Shown in pieces: positions 22,111-35,222 of a stretch of DNA of 64,000 bases. A model generated the notes under the pieces. The model had not been told where the DNA came from and ran no database searches. It saw nothing but the letters and a program-made list of their open reading frames with translations. The stretch is taken from NCBI GenBank assembly GCA_028753945.1, contig JAPNXP010000012.1, forward strand, positions 3,472,001 through 3,536,000. Reading direction: 5' to 3'. The stretch's first letter is position 1. Every line of letters begins with the position of its first letter. A program made the translations under genes and the position numbers. This DNA is from Hexactinellida sp. DTS-2022. Taxonomy: Eukaryota; Porifera; Hexactinellida.

Positions 22111-22791
22111 TTTTAGTGACATGGTACGAACCATAATTTTAGTATACCATTACAATCTTCACACAATTCTCACTATATTACTTTTAGTAGGTAATCATTA
22201 GCAAAAATAATTATTAACCACTAATTAGTAAATGTAATCTAACTATTTAAGTGATATTTAATCCAATCTAGAAATGAGATATTCGTAATCAGCATGGAAT
22301 TCCCGTTAATTAGAGGGGTCACATGCAGGGGCGTAACTAGAGGGTTGGCCTGGGGGTGGCACAGGGGGGGGGCCCAGAAAAAAAGACGATTTTTAGTAGT
22401 GTAAAACCTGATGTAAAATATGTATTTTATAGTAGTATAAAATCTGTATACGCTGTATTTACAGGCGCGGCAAGTCCTTCCGGAAAGTGGTACGGCGGAG
22501 TATTTTACAATATTTGTATGTGGTCCGACGAGGCTGCACCATGTATTCGTATATGTTCCAGCGACGCTACACCATGTATTCGTATATGTTCCAGCGACGC
22601 TGCACCAGTTATTTGAATATCATTCGGCTATTATTTTTCATTAAATCATAAAATTATCATTGAATTGTTAATTTAGGTGGTATAGCAAAGCTGACCATAC
22701 TGAAAAGTGGCACGGCGCTCGCCGCACCAGCCGTACCGGGTATGCCGCCCCTGATTTATATTCTCGGGGGACCGATATAGGTTATAAAAAA
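22111..22791. other. Intergenic with a possible hAT-like element
   Basis: 'caggggcgtaactag' at 22326 and 'gccgcccctg' ending at 22753 could be the two ends of one element, but the flanks (gtcacatg and atttatat) do not match. Two nearly identical 36-bp blocks ('tcgtatatgttccagcgacg') lie at about 22550-22605. No gene is supported. Confidence 0.4.
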
Positions 22792-22909
22792 GATCCAAAA
22801 TTGCAGCCTGTGCCGACGCATGTTCCTTTGGTGGCACTATATTTTGGTGGTGGTTTATTGATAGTGCCTCCAAAGGAACATGCTGTCGGCGCAGGATGCA
22901 ATTTTGGAT
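22792..22909. repeat. Hairpin repeat, copy 4
   Basis: First hairpin of the array, in plus orientation with loop 'ttttggtggtggtttattg'. Preceded by non-array sequence, so it marks the left edge. Confidence 0.85.
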
Positions 22910-23642
22910 TTTTTTTCGCCAAGTCATCAACGCCCAAGGCGTGAAGAACCATTTGTTAAGTGGTCGGAGTCACAAGGAACGATTGTTGAATTTGAAGTTT
23001 GTTTCTATCATAAACCATCTAGAGTTTAATGCCATTCATTCATTTTGTATTGATAATAAAATATATTAGCAGTAATTTATTTTAGCAATGTTATCCACGG
23101 TTGGTTGAGTTGAGTCAACAAATTCCTTATATAATATTATTTTATTTAATCCATTGTATAGTAATACTAGAATTAAATAGAAGCCAGCTGGAATTTATAA
23201 GTTGAATCAATATAATTATCGCAAGTTGAATCACTAGAGTAGGATTTAACAAGTTAAATCAATATAATTATTACAAGTTGAAACAATGGAATTAGATTTA
23301 ACACTTTACAGAAATTGAAGTGTGAGTAAACAAAGAAATTTCAACCCCCATTTATGGCAAAAGTTAAACCCATTTTTGAAAGTTTTCTTCTCCCAACAGA
23401 CGCAGAACTTTACGGTGAATCCAAATATGAAATAAAAATTGGGGGTTTAGTAAAACATTTTTTGAGTTATGGACCAGACAAATTTTGAAAGGTGTTAAAG
23501 ATGTGTCCAAAATTTGTTAATAATAAATCGTAACCCCAGGTGCAAATTAGACGCTCCATCCGCACCTACATGCCAAGTTACAGCCCATCAACTACACAGC
23601 TCTGGCCAGGGCACCGTCTACGGAGAAAAAATAATAATATAC

Positions 23643-23756
23643 AATAAAGGCAGTGATTCCAATACTGGGCCACTATACTATAGTATAGTCGGCACAGTAA
23701 TAAAGGCAGTGATTCCAATACTGGGCCACTATACTATAGTATAGTCGGCACAGTAA
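23643..23756 (+). repeat. Array linker in two tandem copies
   Basis: A 57-bp block ('aaaggcagtgattccaatac', then tgggccactatactatagta and tagtcggcacagt) occurs twice in a row. Each copy holds the perfect 16-bp palindrome ctatactatagtatag. Confidence 0.85.
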
Positions 23757-23769
23757 AATAATAATAAAA

Positions 23770-23885
23770 ATCCAAAATTGCAGCTGTGCCGACGCATGTT
23801 CCTTTGGTGGCACTATATTTTGGTGGTTGGTTTATTGATAGTGCCTCCATAGGAACATGCTGTCGGCTCAGCTGCAATTTTGGAT
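23770..23885. repeat. Hairpin repeat, copy 5
   Basis: Well preserved, plus orientation. Followed by the long body module shared with 11451-11796. Confidence 0.87.
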
Positions 23886-24984
23886 TTTTTTTAGCCATGT
23901 CATCATCACTATGAAGGTGTTAAATTATTTCAGAAAGGTGTTTCAAAAGGCAACGACCCTTAGTGAGTTGGAAGTCTCCATTTAGCTCACTTTATTTGAG
24001 AGATATTCAAGTTTCAGTAGAATGTAATCTGTGATGATTCAGCATTTTTTAAGTGCGTGTTGGGTGTTTACCCAACTCCAACCAATTCATGCGAATTATT
24101 TAATTCACAAAATTGGAAAAATACATTTTTTTTACGATGTCATCATCACCTTAAGGTGTCAAGATCCACTTGTATAGGTGGTACGTGCCATAAGGACCAA
24201 TTGATAAATTTAAAGTTTCTTTCTATCTTGTATCATTTCTGAGATTAATGAAATTTAGATAAGTAGTATAAATATTTCATTAATCTATTAATAATTTAAC
24301 ACCAATAGTATGTACATCAAAATAAATTAAGTTCAATTATTTGCAATAATTATTAATTTAAATTGAATTTCATTATCATATTTGAATTAGCGCACTCGAT
24401 AACCCCAATAATCTATTTGGAACCGTCTCTATACGTTAAACACAGAGCGAATTAATTAGAATTAAATATGTCATGTATCCATTGTGCAAGAATATTCTAA
24501 GCAGAAATAAATATAATCGAATAATCTGTCGTTGTTATGGAATGTAGAATCTTAGTTTTCAATTGGAAAATAGAAGCCTACTCGATCTCACAAGTTGAAT
24601 CAATATAATAATCACAAGTTGAAACAATAGAATTAGATTTAACACTTTCAATTGATCTGAAGTGTTAGTAAACAAAGAAATTCAACCCCCATTTATGGCA
24701 TGAATTACCAATTCTAAAAATTTAAATTTTTTTCCATCAGACGCAGAATTTTATCGTGAATCCAATAGTGAAAAAAATTGTAGCTTTAATATAACATTTT
24801 TTGAGTTAAGAACCAGGCAAATTTTGAAAGGTGTTAAAAATTTGTAAAAAATTTGTTAATAAAAAATCTTAACCCCAGGTGCACATCTGTAACCCATGAG
24901 ACACCCATCCTAAAAATTTGGGCTTCTAGTTGACGAAACTCTGTTGTGTGTAGAGGATACGGACTAATAATAATAATAATAATA

Positions 24985-25101
24985 AATCCAAAATTGCAGC
25001 CTGTGCCGACGCATGTTCCTTTTGTGGCACTATATTTTGGTGGTGGTTTATTTATAGTGCCTCCAAAGGATCATGCTGTCGTCACAGCTGCAATTTTGGA
25101 T
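24985..25101. repeat. Hairpin repeat, copy 6
   Basis: Plus orientation, directly after (TAA)n. Followed by the MKSYQ-type body. Confidence 0.87.
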
Positions 25102-26405
25102 TTTTTCGCCATCTTATGAACGCCTCATAGTGTTTAGACTCATTTAACAATTTGTATGGTACAAAGGAACGATTGTTGATTTTAAATTATTTCTATCTTG
25201 AACCACCTTGAGTTTAATGCCATTCATTCATTATGTATAGATAATAATTTATATAAATAGTTAATTATTTAGCAATGTTATCCACTGTGATTTGAGTTAA
25301 GTAAACAAATTCCCAATATAATTCACTTTGCTTTAATCCATTGAATATTAATATACTGTTAAAAATTGGAAATAAGCATACTTGTTTACTTAGAATGACA
25401 AAAGGATTAAGTTTATATTTCCATTATAAATGCGTTATAATTATCCCCCCCTATCACTCTAATACAATTCGGACACCAAACACGCACACAGACGAATAGT
25501 CATTTAATAGATATTCCATTTCATTAATCCATTGTTTGTATATCTGTCATCGTTTTAAAATTGAAATCAGCATACTCGCTTACTTTGAATGATATATGGG
25601 GATTAAGTTTATATTTCCATTATAAATGCGTTATAAACCCCCCTTACACTCTAATACATTTCGGGCACCAAGCATACACATAGACAAATATTTATACAAA
25701 TAGATATTCCATCTCATTAATCCATTGTTTGAATATCAGAATCGTTCTGAAATTGAATAACTGTTGAATTAAATTGAATTTTCTTATAGGAGAAAACTTT
25801 AATACAACTATTGTATTAGAAATCGATTTATATAGTAGCAGCTATTGAATCAAATTGAATTATTCATATACACTAGAATACTTTATTGTAACTATGATAT
25901 CAGAAATTGATTTGTATAGTAATAGCTATTGAATGTAAATTAACTATTCATATATTCTAGAATTCTTTATTGTAATTATGATATCAACAATAACTTGAAT
26001 CGAAATAACACTGAATCTAATTGAATTATTCATAAATATAGTTATTCATTGAACCACGAAATAATTGCATAATTGAATATTAATGAATTTATGATTTTAG
26101 AAAGTTAAGGGTGAATTGTGGCAACTTTGAGCCTAATTATTGGGAAAATGAGGACAGATTAAAAAGATCGTGAAGAGCTATCAGTTGCAAAATACTTTTC
26201 TGATACTAATGATTCTAAATTTTTTCTTGTTATTGCATTTATTTTCTTATGGGACAAAAAAAGCTAAAAGTCCCGTTAACAATTTGTCCAAATCGAAATT
26301 AATAAATTGTGACCACAGGAGCACATCTGTAACCCATGAGACACCTATGCTGAAAATTTCAGTTCTTAGTTAATAAAACTCTGTTCTGTAGAGAGGCTAC
26401 GGACC

Positions 26406-26435
<30 letters not shown>

Positions 26436-26436
<1 letters not shown>

Positions 26437-26551
26437 TCCAAAATTGCAGCTGTGCCGACGCATGTTCCTTTGGTGGCACTATATTTTGGTGGTGGTCTAG
26501 TGATAGTGCCTCCAATGGAACATGCTGTCGACACAGGCTGCAATTTTGTAT
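26436..26551. repeat. Hairpin repeat, copy 7
   Basis: Plus orientation after (TAA)n; loop 'ttttggtggtggtctagtg'. Confidence 0.87.
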
Positions 26552-27737
26552 TTTTTTCGCCATGCCATGAACGTCACATGGTGTTTACACCCATTTATTA
26601 ATTTGTTACGGGACAAAGGAACGTTTGATAACTTTTTTGCTTCTTCTATCTTTATAAGTTATAATAAGTTATATAAGTAATTAAACAATCTTGAGTTTAA
26701 GTTTATATTTCATTATAATGCGTTTAAGACCCCCCTATTACTCTAATACAATTCGGGCACCAAACACGTACACATACGAATAGTCATTTAATAGATATTC
26801 CATTTCATTAATCCATTGTTTGCATATCAGTCATCGTTTTAAAATTGAAATCAGCATACGGTACTTGTTTACTTAGAATGACATATGGATTAAGTTTATA
26901 TTCCATTATTAATGCGTTATAAATCCCCCTTTGCACTCTAATACATTTCGGGCACCAAGCACACACATAGACAAATATTTATATAAATAGATATTCCATC
27001 TCATTAATCCATTGTTTGAATATCAGAAATCGTTCTGAAATTGAATAACTGTTGAGTGAAATTGAATTTTAATATAGGAAAATACTTTAATACAACTATT
27101 TATTAGAAATCGATTTATATAGTAGCAGCTATTGAATCAAATTGAATTATTCATATAATAGAATACCTTATTGTAACTATGATATCAGAAATCGATTTGT
27201 ATAGTTATAGCTATTGAATGTAAATTAATTATTCATATATACTAGAATTGTTTATTGTAGTTATCGAAATAACACTGAATCTATTGAATTATTCATAAAT
27301 AGTAGTTCTTCATCGAAACCACCAAATATTTGCATAATTGAATATTAATGAATTTACGTTTTTAGAAAGTTAAGGGTGAATTGTGGCAACTTTGAGCCTA
27401 ATTATTAGGAAAATGAGGACAGATTTAAAAAATCGTGAAGAGCTATCAGTTGCAAAATACTTTTTTGATACTAATGATTCTAAAAATTTTCTTGTTATTG
27501 CATTTATTTTCTTATGGGACAAAAAAAGCTAAAAGTCCCGTTAACAATTTTTCAAAATCGAAATTAATAAATCGTGACCCCAGGTGCACATCTGTAACCC
27601 ATGAGACACCTATCCTGAAAATTTCAGTTCTTAGTTAATTAAACTCTGTTCTGTGGAGAGGCTACGGACTAATAATATACCAAAACACTAAGACCATTAC
27701 TGGGCCACTATACTATAGTATAGTCGGCACAGTAAAA

Positions 27738-27853
27738 ATCCCTAATTGCAGCTGTGCCGACGCATGTTCCTTTGGTGGCACTATATTTTGGTGGTGGTCT
27801 ATTGATAGTGCCTCCAATGGAACATGCTGTCGACACAGCCTGCAATTTAGGAT
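27738..27853. repeat. Hairpin repeat, copy 8
   Basis: Plus orientation, immediately after the palindromic linker. Both outer arms carry a T not seen in other copies (left 'ccctaattgcag', right 'ctgcaatttagg'), consistent with exchange between arms. Confidence 0.87.
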
Positions 27854-28428
27854 TTTTTTTGCCATGTCATGAACGTCACATGGTGGTTACACCCATTTAT
27901 CAATTTGTTACGGGACAAAGGAACGTTTGATAAATTTCATGCTTCTTTCTATCTTAAACCATCTTGAGTTTAAGTTTATATTTCCATTTTAAATGCGTTT
28001 TAGACCCCCTATCACTCTAATACAATTCGGGCACCAAACAAGCACACAAACGAATAACATAAACTAGAAATTACATCTCAATAATCCATTGTTTATATAT
28101 CAGTATCGTTCTGAAATTGAAATCAGCATACTTTGTTTACTTAGAATGACATATGGGATTAAGTTTATATTTCCATTATAAATGCGTTATAAACCCCCCT
28201 TACACTCTAATACATTTCGGGCACCAAGCACACACATAGAAAAATATTTATACAAATAGATATTCCATCTCATTAATCCATTGTTTGAATATCAGAAATC
28301 GTTCTGAAATTGAATAACTGTTGAGTGAAATTGAATTTTCATATAGGAGAAAACTTTAATACAATTATTGTATTAGAAATTGATTTATATAGTAGCAGCT
28401 ATTGAATCAAATTGAATTATTACTGTGC

Positions 28429-28477
28429 CGACTATACTATAGTATAGTGGCCCAGTATTGGTCTTAGTGCCTTGGAT

Positions 28478-28513
<36 letters not shown>
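28429..28513 (-). repeat. Inversion point of the array: palindromic linker plus poly-T
   Basis: The plus-orientation body stops at about 28428 and is joined to the reversed linker 'tactgtgccgactatacta..' followed by 35 consecutive T (28479-28513). Downstream units are all in minus orientation until 32890. Confidence 0.8.
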
Positions 28514-30299
28514 CTCCGTGTCGCCTCCCCAGGCTAAACCATAAGTGCTAGAGCTATGAGATTTTCAGGATAGGTGTCTGGTTGTTGATTAATGTGCACT
28601 TCGTGGCCTGATTTTTCAATTTCGACTTGGAAAATCTTTTAACGGGACTTTTAGCTTTTTTTGTCCCACAAGAAAATAAATGCAATAACAAAAAATTTTT
28701 TTGAATCATTAGTATCAGAAAAGTATTTTGCAACTGATAGCTCTTCACGATTTTTTTAATCCGTCCTCATTTTCCTGAGAATTAGGCTCAAAGTTGCCAC
28801 AATTGACCCTTAACTTTCTAAAATCGTAAATTCATTAATATTCAATTATGCAATTATTTCGTGGTTTCGATGAATAACTACTATTTAATATTTATGAATA
28901 ATTCAATTAGATTCAGTGTTATTTCGATTCAAGTTATTACTGTGCCGACTATACTATAGTATAGTGGCCCAGTATTGGTCTTAGTGCCTTGGATTTTTTT
29001 TGTTTTCTCCGTGTCGCCTCCCCAGGCTAAACCATAAGTGCTAGAGCTCTGAGATTTTCAGAATAGGTGTCTGGTTGTTGATTAATGTGCACTTCGTGGC
29101 CTGATTTTTCAATTTCGACTTGTGAAATTTTTTAACGGGACTTTTAGCTTTTTTTGTCCCACAAGAAAATAAATGCAATAACAAAAAAAATTTTAGAATC
29201 ATTAGTATCAGAAAAGTATTTTGCAACTGATAGCTCTTCACGATCTTTTTAATCCGTCCTCATTTTCCTGAGAATTAGGCTCAAAGTTGCCACAATTGAC
29301 CCTTAACTTTCTAAAATCGTAAATTCATTAATATTCAATTATGCAATTATTTCGTGGTTTCGATGAATAACTATTATTTAATATTTATGAATAATTCAAT
29401 TAGATTCAGTGTTATTTCGATTCAAGTTATTGTTGATATTATAATCACAATAAAGAATTCTAGTATATATGAATAACTAATTTACATTCAATAGCTATTA
29501 CTATACAAATCTATTTCTGATATCATAGTTACAATAATTTATTCTATTTATATGAATAATTCAATTTGATTCATTAGTATATAAATCGATTTCTAATACA
29601 ATAGTTGTATTAAAGTTTTCTCCTATATGAAAATTCAATTTCACTCAACAGTTATTCAATTTCAGAACGATTTCTGATATTCAAACAATGGATTAATGAG
29701 ATGGGATATCTATTTGTATAAATATTTGTCTATTTGTGTGCTTGGTGCCCGAAATGTATTAGAGTGTAAGGGGGGGGGGTTTATAAAGCATTTACGTATA
29801 ATGGAAATATAAACTTAATCCCATATGTCATTCAAAGTAAGCGAGTATGCTGATTTCAATTTTAAAACGATGACTGATATACAAACAATGGATTAATGAA
29901 ATGGAATATCTATTAAATGACTATTCGTCTGTGTGCGTGTTTGGTGGTCGAATTGTATTAGAGTGATAGGGGGTTATAATAGGAATATAAACTAGATCCC
30001 TTTTGTCATTCTAAGTAAACAAGTATGCTGATTTCCAATTTTAAACAGTATATTAATATTCAATGGATTAAAGCAAATTAAATTAAATTGGAAATTTGTT
30101 TACTTAACTCAACTCAACTCACATTGCTAAAATAATTAACTATTTATATCATTTATTATCTATACATAATGAATGAATGGCATTAAACCCAAGATGGTTC
30201 AAGATAGAAATAATTTAAAATCAACAATGGTTCCTTTGTCCCGTACAACTTGTTAAATGAGACTAAACACTATGAGGTGTTCATGACATGGCGAAAAAA

Positions 30300-30413
30300 A
30301 TCCAAAATTGCAGCTGTGCCACAAGCGTGTTCCTTTGGAGGCACTATCAATAAACCACCACCAAAATATAGTGCCACAAAAGGAACATGCGTCGGCACAG
30401 CTGCAATTTTGGA
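30300..30413. repeat. Hairpin repeat, copy 9
   Basis: Minus orientation. One arm has 'gtgccacaagcgtg' rather than the usual 'gtgccgacagcatg', a change shared with copy 11 but not copy 10. Confidence 0.87.
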
Positions 30414-31786
30414 TTTTTTGTTACTGTGCCGACTATACTATAGTATAGTGGCCCAGTATTGGTCTTAGTGCTTTGGTTTGTTTTTTGTTTTTTTTCTCCG
30501 TGTCGCCTCCCCAGGCTAAACCATAAGTGCTAGAGCTCTGAGATTTTCAGGATAGGTGTCTGGTTGTTGATTAATGTGCACTTCGTGGCCTGATTTTTCA
30601 ATTTCGACTTGTGAAAATTTTTAACGGGACTTTTAGCTTTTTTTGTCCCACAAGAAAATAAATGCAATAACAAAAATTTTTTTAGAATCATTAGTATCAG
30701 AAAAGTATTTTGCAACTGATAGCTCTTCACGATCTTTTTAATCCGTCCTCATTTTCCTGAGAATTAGGCTCAAAGTTGCCACAATTGACCCTTAACTTTC
30801 TAAAATCGTAAATTCATTAATATTCAATTATGCAATTATTTCGTGGTTTCGATGAAGATCTACTATTTATGAATAATTCAATTAAATTCAGTGTTATTTC
30901 GATTCAAGTTATTGTTGATATAATAATCACAATAAAGAATTCTAGTATATATGAATAACTAATTTACATTCAATAGCTATTACTAAACAAATCTATTTCT
31001 GATATCATAGTTACAATAATTTATTCTATTCATATGAATAATTCAATTTGATTCATTAGTATATAAATCGATTTCTAATACAATAGTTGTATTAAAGTTT
31101 TCTCCTATATGAAAATTCAATTTCACTCAACAGTTATTCAATTTCAGAACGATTTCTGATATTCAAACAATGGATTAATGAGATGGGATATCTATTTGTA
31201 TAAATATTTGTCTATTTGTGTGCTTGGTGCCCGAAATGTATTAGAGTGTAAGGGGGGGGGGGTTTATAAAGTATTTACGTATAATGGAAATATAAACTTA
31301 ATCCCATATGTCATTCAAAGTAAGCGAGTATGCTGATTTCAATTTTAAAACGATGACTGATATACAAACAATGGATTAATGAAATGGAATATCTATTAAA
31401 TGACTATTCGTCTGTGTGCGTATTTGGTGGTCGAATTGTATTAGAGTGATAGGGGGTTATAATAGGAATATAAACTAGATCCCTTTTGTCATTCTAAGTA
31501 AACAAGTATGCTGATTTCCAATTTTAAACAGTATATTAATATTCAATGGATTAAAGCAAATAAAATTAAATTGGAAATTTGTTTACTTAACTTAACTCAA
31601 CTCAACTCACATTGCTAAAATAATTAACTATTTATATCATTTATTATCTATACATAATGAATGAATGACATTAAACCCAAGATGGTTCAAGATAGAAATA
31701 ATTTAAATCAACAATGGTTCCTTTGTCCCGTACAACTTGTTAAATGAGACTAAACACTATGAGGCGTTCATGACATGGCGAAAAAA

Positions 31787-31901
31787 ATCCAAAATTGCAG
31801 CTGTGCCGACAGCGTGTTCCTTTGGAGGCACTATCAATAAACCACCACCAAAATATAGTGCCACAAAAGGAACATGCGTCGGCACAGCTGCAATTTTGGA
31901 T
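31787..31901. repeat. Hairpin repeat, copy 10
   Basis: Minus orientation. The following unit lacks the first ~490 bases (linker and MKSYQ-type part) and restarts at 'gatattataatcacaataaa'. Confidence 0.87.
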
Positions 31902-32774
31902 TTTTTTTGATATTATAATCACAATAAAGAATTCTAGTATATATGAATAACTAATTTACATTCAATAGCTATTACTATACAAATCTATTTCTGATATCAT
32001 AGTTACAATAATTTATTCTATTTATATGAATAATTCAATTTGATTCATTAGTATATAAATCGATTTCTAATACAATAGTTGTATTAAAGTTTTCTCCTAT
32101 ATGAAAATTCAATTTCACTCAACAGTTATTCAATTTCAGAACGATTTCTGATATTCAAACAATGGATTAATGAGATGGGATATCTATTTGTATAAATATT
32201 TGTCTATTTGTGTGCTTGGTGCCCGAAATGTATTAGAGTGTAAGGGGGGGGGGTTTATAAAGCATTTACGTATAATGGAAATATAAACTTAATCCCATAT
32301 GTCATTCAAAGTAAGCGAGTATGCTGATTTCAATTTTAAAACGATGACTGATATACAAACAATGGATTAATGAATTGGTATATCTATTAAATGACTATTC
32401 GTCTGTGTGCGTGTTTGGTGCCCGAAATTGTATTAGAGTGATAGGGGGTTATAATAGGAATATAAACTAGATCCCTTTTGTCATTCTAAGTAAACAAGTA
32501 TGCTGATTTCCAATTTTAAACAGTATATTAATATTCAATGGATTAAAGCAAATTAAATTAAATTGGAAATTTGTTTACTTAACTCAACTCAACTCACATT
32601 GCTAAAATAATTAACTATTTATATCATTTATTATCATCTCATAATGAATGAATGGCATTAAACCCAAGATGGTTCAAGATAGAAATAATTTAAAATCAAC
32701 AATGGTTCCTTTGTCCCGTACAACTTGTTAAATGAGACTAAACACTATGAGGTGTTCATGACATGGCGAAAAAA

Positions 32775-32889
32775 ATCCAAAATTGCAGCTGTGCCACAAG
32801 CGTGTTCCTTTGGAGGCACTATCAATAAACCACCACCAAAATATAGTGCCACAAAAGGAACATGCGTCGGCACAGCTGCAATTTTGGAT
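32775..32889. repeat. Hairpin repeat, copy 11
   Basis: Last minus-orientation hairpin; nearly identical to copy 9, showing recent unit duplication. A plus-orientation body fragment follows directly. Confidence 0.87.
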
Positions 32890-33449
32890 TTTTTCATTTA
32901 CAATATAATACTTTATTGTAAGTAACTAAGATATCAGAAATTGATTTGTAAAGTAATAGCTATTGAATGTAAATTAATTATTCATATATACTAGAATTCT
33001 TTATTGTAAATATGATATCAGCAATAACTTAAATCGAAATAACACTGAATCTAATTGAATTATTCATAAATAGTAGATCTTCATCGAAACCACGAAATAA
33101 TTGCATAATTGAATATTAATGAATTTACGATTTTAGAAAGTTAAGGGTTAATTGTGGCAACTTTGAGCCTAATTATCAGGAAAATGAGGACGAATTAAAA
33201 AAATCGTGAAGAGCTATTAGCTCCAAAATACATTTCTGAAGTTAATGATTCAAAAATTTTGTTTATTATTGCTTTTATTTTCCTATGGGACAAAAAAAGC
33301 TAAAAGTCCCGTTAAAAATTTTCCCAAGTCGAAATTAATAAATCGTGACCCCAGGTGCACATCTGTAACCCATGAGACACATATCCTGAAAATTTGGGCT
33401 CTTAGTTAGTAAAACTCTGGTCAGTAGAGAGGCTACGGACTAATAATAT

Positions 33450-33568
33450 ACCAAAGCACTAAGACCAATACTGGGCCACTATACTATAGTATAGTCGGCA
33501 CAGTAATAATATACCAAAGCACTAAGACCAATACTGGGCCACTATACTATAGTATAGTCGGCACAGTA
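33450..33568 (+). repeat. Array linker in two tandem copies (right edge)
   Basis: A 59-bp block ('accaaagcactaagaccaat' then the tactgggcc..acagt palindromic part) occurs twice. Right after it comes a short hairpin 'agccagcgaagctggct'-like motif at about 33575-33597. Confidence 0.8.
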
Positions 33569-33779
33569 AAAATTAGCTACCAGCGAAGCTGGCTATATAC
33601 TAATTTCAGAAATATTGTTTCGCTATTTTCTTGTAGAGTTAGTAGTATGCGTTCTAGTAGTACCCGACAAATCCGGTCCCAAGGGATCTCTGTTAAACTT
33701 GAGTAAATCATAAATCTGGCCCCCCCGGCCCCCACCGTTGGCGGGGGGGGGGGGCAGAAGCCTTGAGTAGGGAGGCCAT

Positions 33780-34380
33780 GCGCCCCCCCCTGGTCACATG
33801 ACCATCTAGATTAAAAAAGTTTCCCTGACAACGGTGGAATGTTGAACATTCCATTCTCAAAATGATATCAACCCTACTGAGTGACCCATCTTTCGACAGC
33901 GCGCACTGTTCTGATAACTACTATGTATAAAATAACCCTATACGAAGTCATTTAACAGGAGTTCGTGAATGCGAACTTTTGTCCGAATAATATTAAAGTG
34001 ACCATTTGAAAATGCATGATGGAGGTCATAATGTATCCGGTGGAAGTGGATCCTACCAAAAATCGAGTGTCCAAGCAATGGTCTGTACGTGGAAATAATT
34101 TGGTGCTTTGGTCAGGGATGTCCACATCCATCCAAAATATGGGCTTAAGCTGCCCTACTACAACAAATATTCATATTATAAATTTAAAATTTGTAACTGC
34201 GAAATACCTATTTTGCATAATTGTTTACCTATAATACCCGTAGAAAACAAACTTCTAGATTGATTTTGAATTTTCATAAATTTATTTACCTATTTGTTGT
34301 GTAAACAACAACTACAAATATTCATATTTGAAGTTAGTAATTGGGAAATTCGAAATCAGCATACTTGTTTACCCCTTATA
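33780..34380 (+). repeat. Dispersed ~0.5-kb repeat, copy 2
   Basis: Opposite-orientation partner of 19870-20400, with the same block order. The preceding 33720-33790 is a C/G homopolymer-rich patch. Confidence 0.75.
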
Positions 34381-34440
34381 ACATTTGTTTTCTAGAATCT
34401 AAGTCTCTATCTCAATTATAAATGCGGTTTCTATACCCCA

Positions 34441-35222
34441 TGACCTACTTAATATACGGCCGTGTATGTCACCGAGAAGGCCAAAAAATAGAAGGCCAGT
34501 TTATAAATTTAATTCTAGGATAAACTATGCCTCATATTGTTATTATTAGGGTTGTATATGGGGTAATCAACCATTGCCAGTCCAATGAAATCACTTTTGA
34601 GAATCTCAGATTTGTGGTTAAGCTGTTTAGCCGCCATTTAATGATGACACAACAAATATTTTATATATACAATTCAAGTCTAAAAGAACAACGAGAAAAT
34701 GAAGATATTTTGCTAATATGCTTAGTTTACATTTCCGAATAGATAATGAGAATAATTATATGTAAACCAGCAATTATAAAAGTTTTATGGACGAAAATAG
34801 TAAGTTGTAACTCGGATACTACTTATATTTTAGCATGTGGTTGCATTATAAATTTTAGAATTTTTAGAATGTCGCCATTTTGTGATTTAGTAGCCTTGGG
34901 AGTGTGAAATAAGTCCCTATTTTAGTATTCCTGTTATAAAATTATCAGAAAGTATGAAGAAAATAAAATTATGATATTTGAATTTTTTTCATTTTATCAT
35001 AAATTGTTATCGTCACCATGAAATGGCGCCTAAACAGCTTGACCACAAATCTGAGATTCTCAAAAGTGGTTCCATTGGACTCGCAATGGTTGATACCCCA
35101 TATACAACCCAAATAATAACAATAGGAGGCATAGTTTATCCTAGAATGAAATTTATAAACTGGCCTTCTATTTTTTTGGCCTTCTCGGTGACATACACGG
35201 CCGTATATTAAGTAGGCCATGG
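34441..35222. mobile_element. Element with ~207-bp terminal inverted repeats
   Basis: 34441-34647 ('acctacttaatatacggcc', 'gtcaccgagaaggcc', 'tgagaatctcagatttgtgg') is mirrored at 35016-35222. The arms are about 90% similar by eye. The ~370-bp interior is AT-rich without a coding region. Open frames in the arms are mutually inverted shadows of the repeat. No target duplication was recognised. Confidence 0.75.

Larger units (their letters stand above)
22792..33570. repeat. Hairpin-punctuated repeat array with internal inversion
   Basis: A 10.8-kb block of tandem units. In plus orientation each unit is a ~115-bp hairpin, then a body of 0.85-1.35 kb, then a tail '..gaggctacggac' or '..ctacggag' with (TAA)n, and often a linker containing the palindrome 'ctatactatagtatag'. 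Hairpins start at 22792, 23770, 24985, 26436 and 27738. At about 28430 the array reverses, and minus-orientation units follow with hairpins at 30300, 31787 and 32775. A short plus-orientation stretch closes it at 32890-33570. Small open frames starting MKSYQLQNTF recur five times (26170, 27435 plus; 28748, 29241, 30730 minus) and diverge at their ends, so they are read as noncoding repeat. Confidence 0.88.

Noticed and set aside
22326-22753. hAT-type element with ends caggggcgtaac and gccgcccctg
   Set aside because: Ends agree for only a few bases and the flanks show no duplication; kept only as a note.
26170-30730. Five similar small open frames beginning MKSYQLQNTFLILMI
   Set aside because: They lie at the same place in each array unit but change frame and end differently, with no domain or codon-level conservation. 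They are repeat sequence that happens to be open.
22792-33570. CRISPR-like array because of regularly spaced palindromes
   Set aside because: Units are 1-1.5 kb, spacers are repeated rather than unique, and the genome is eukaryotic.
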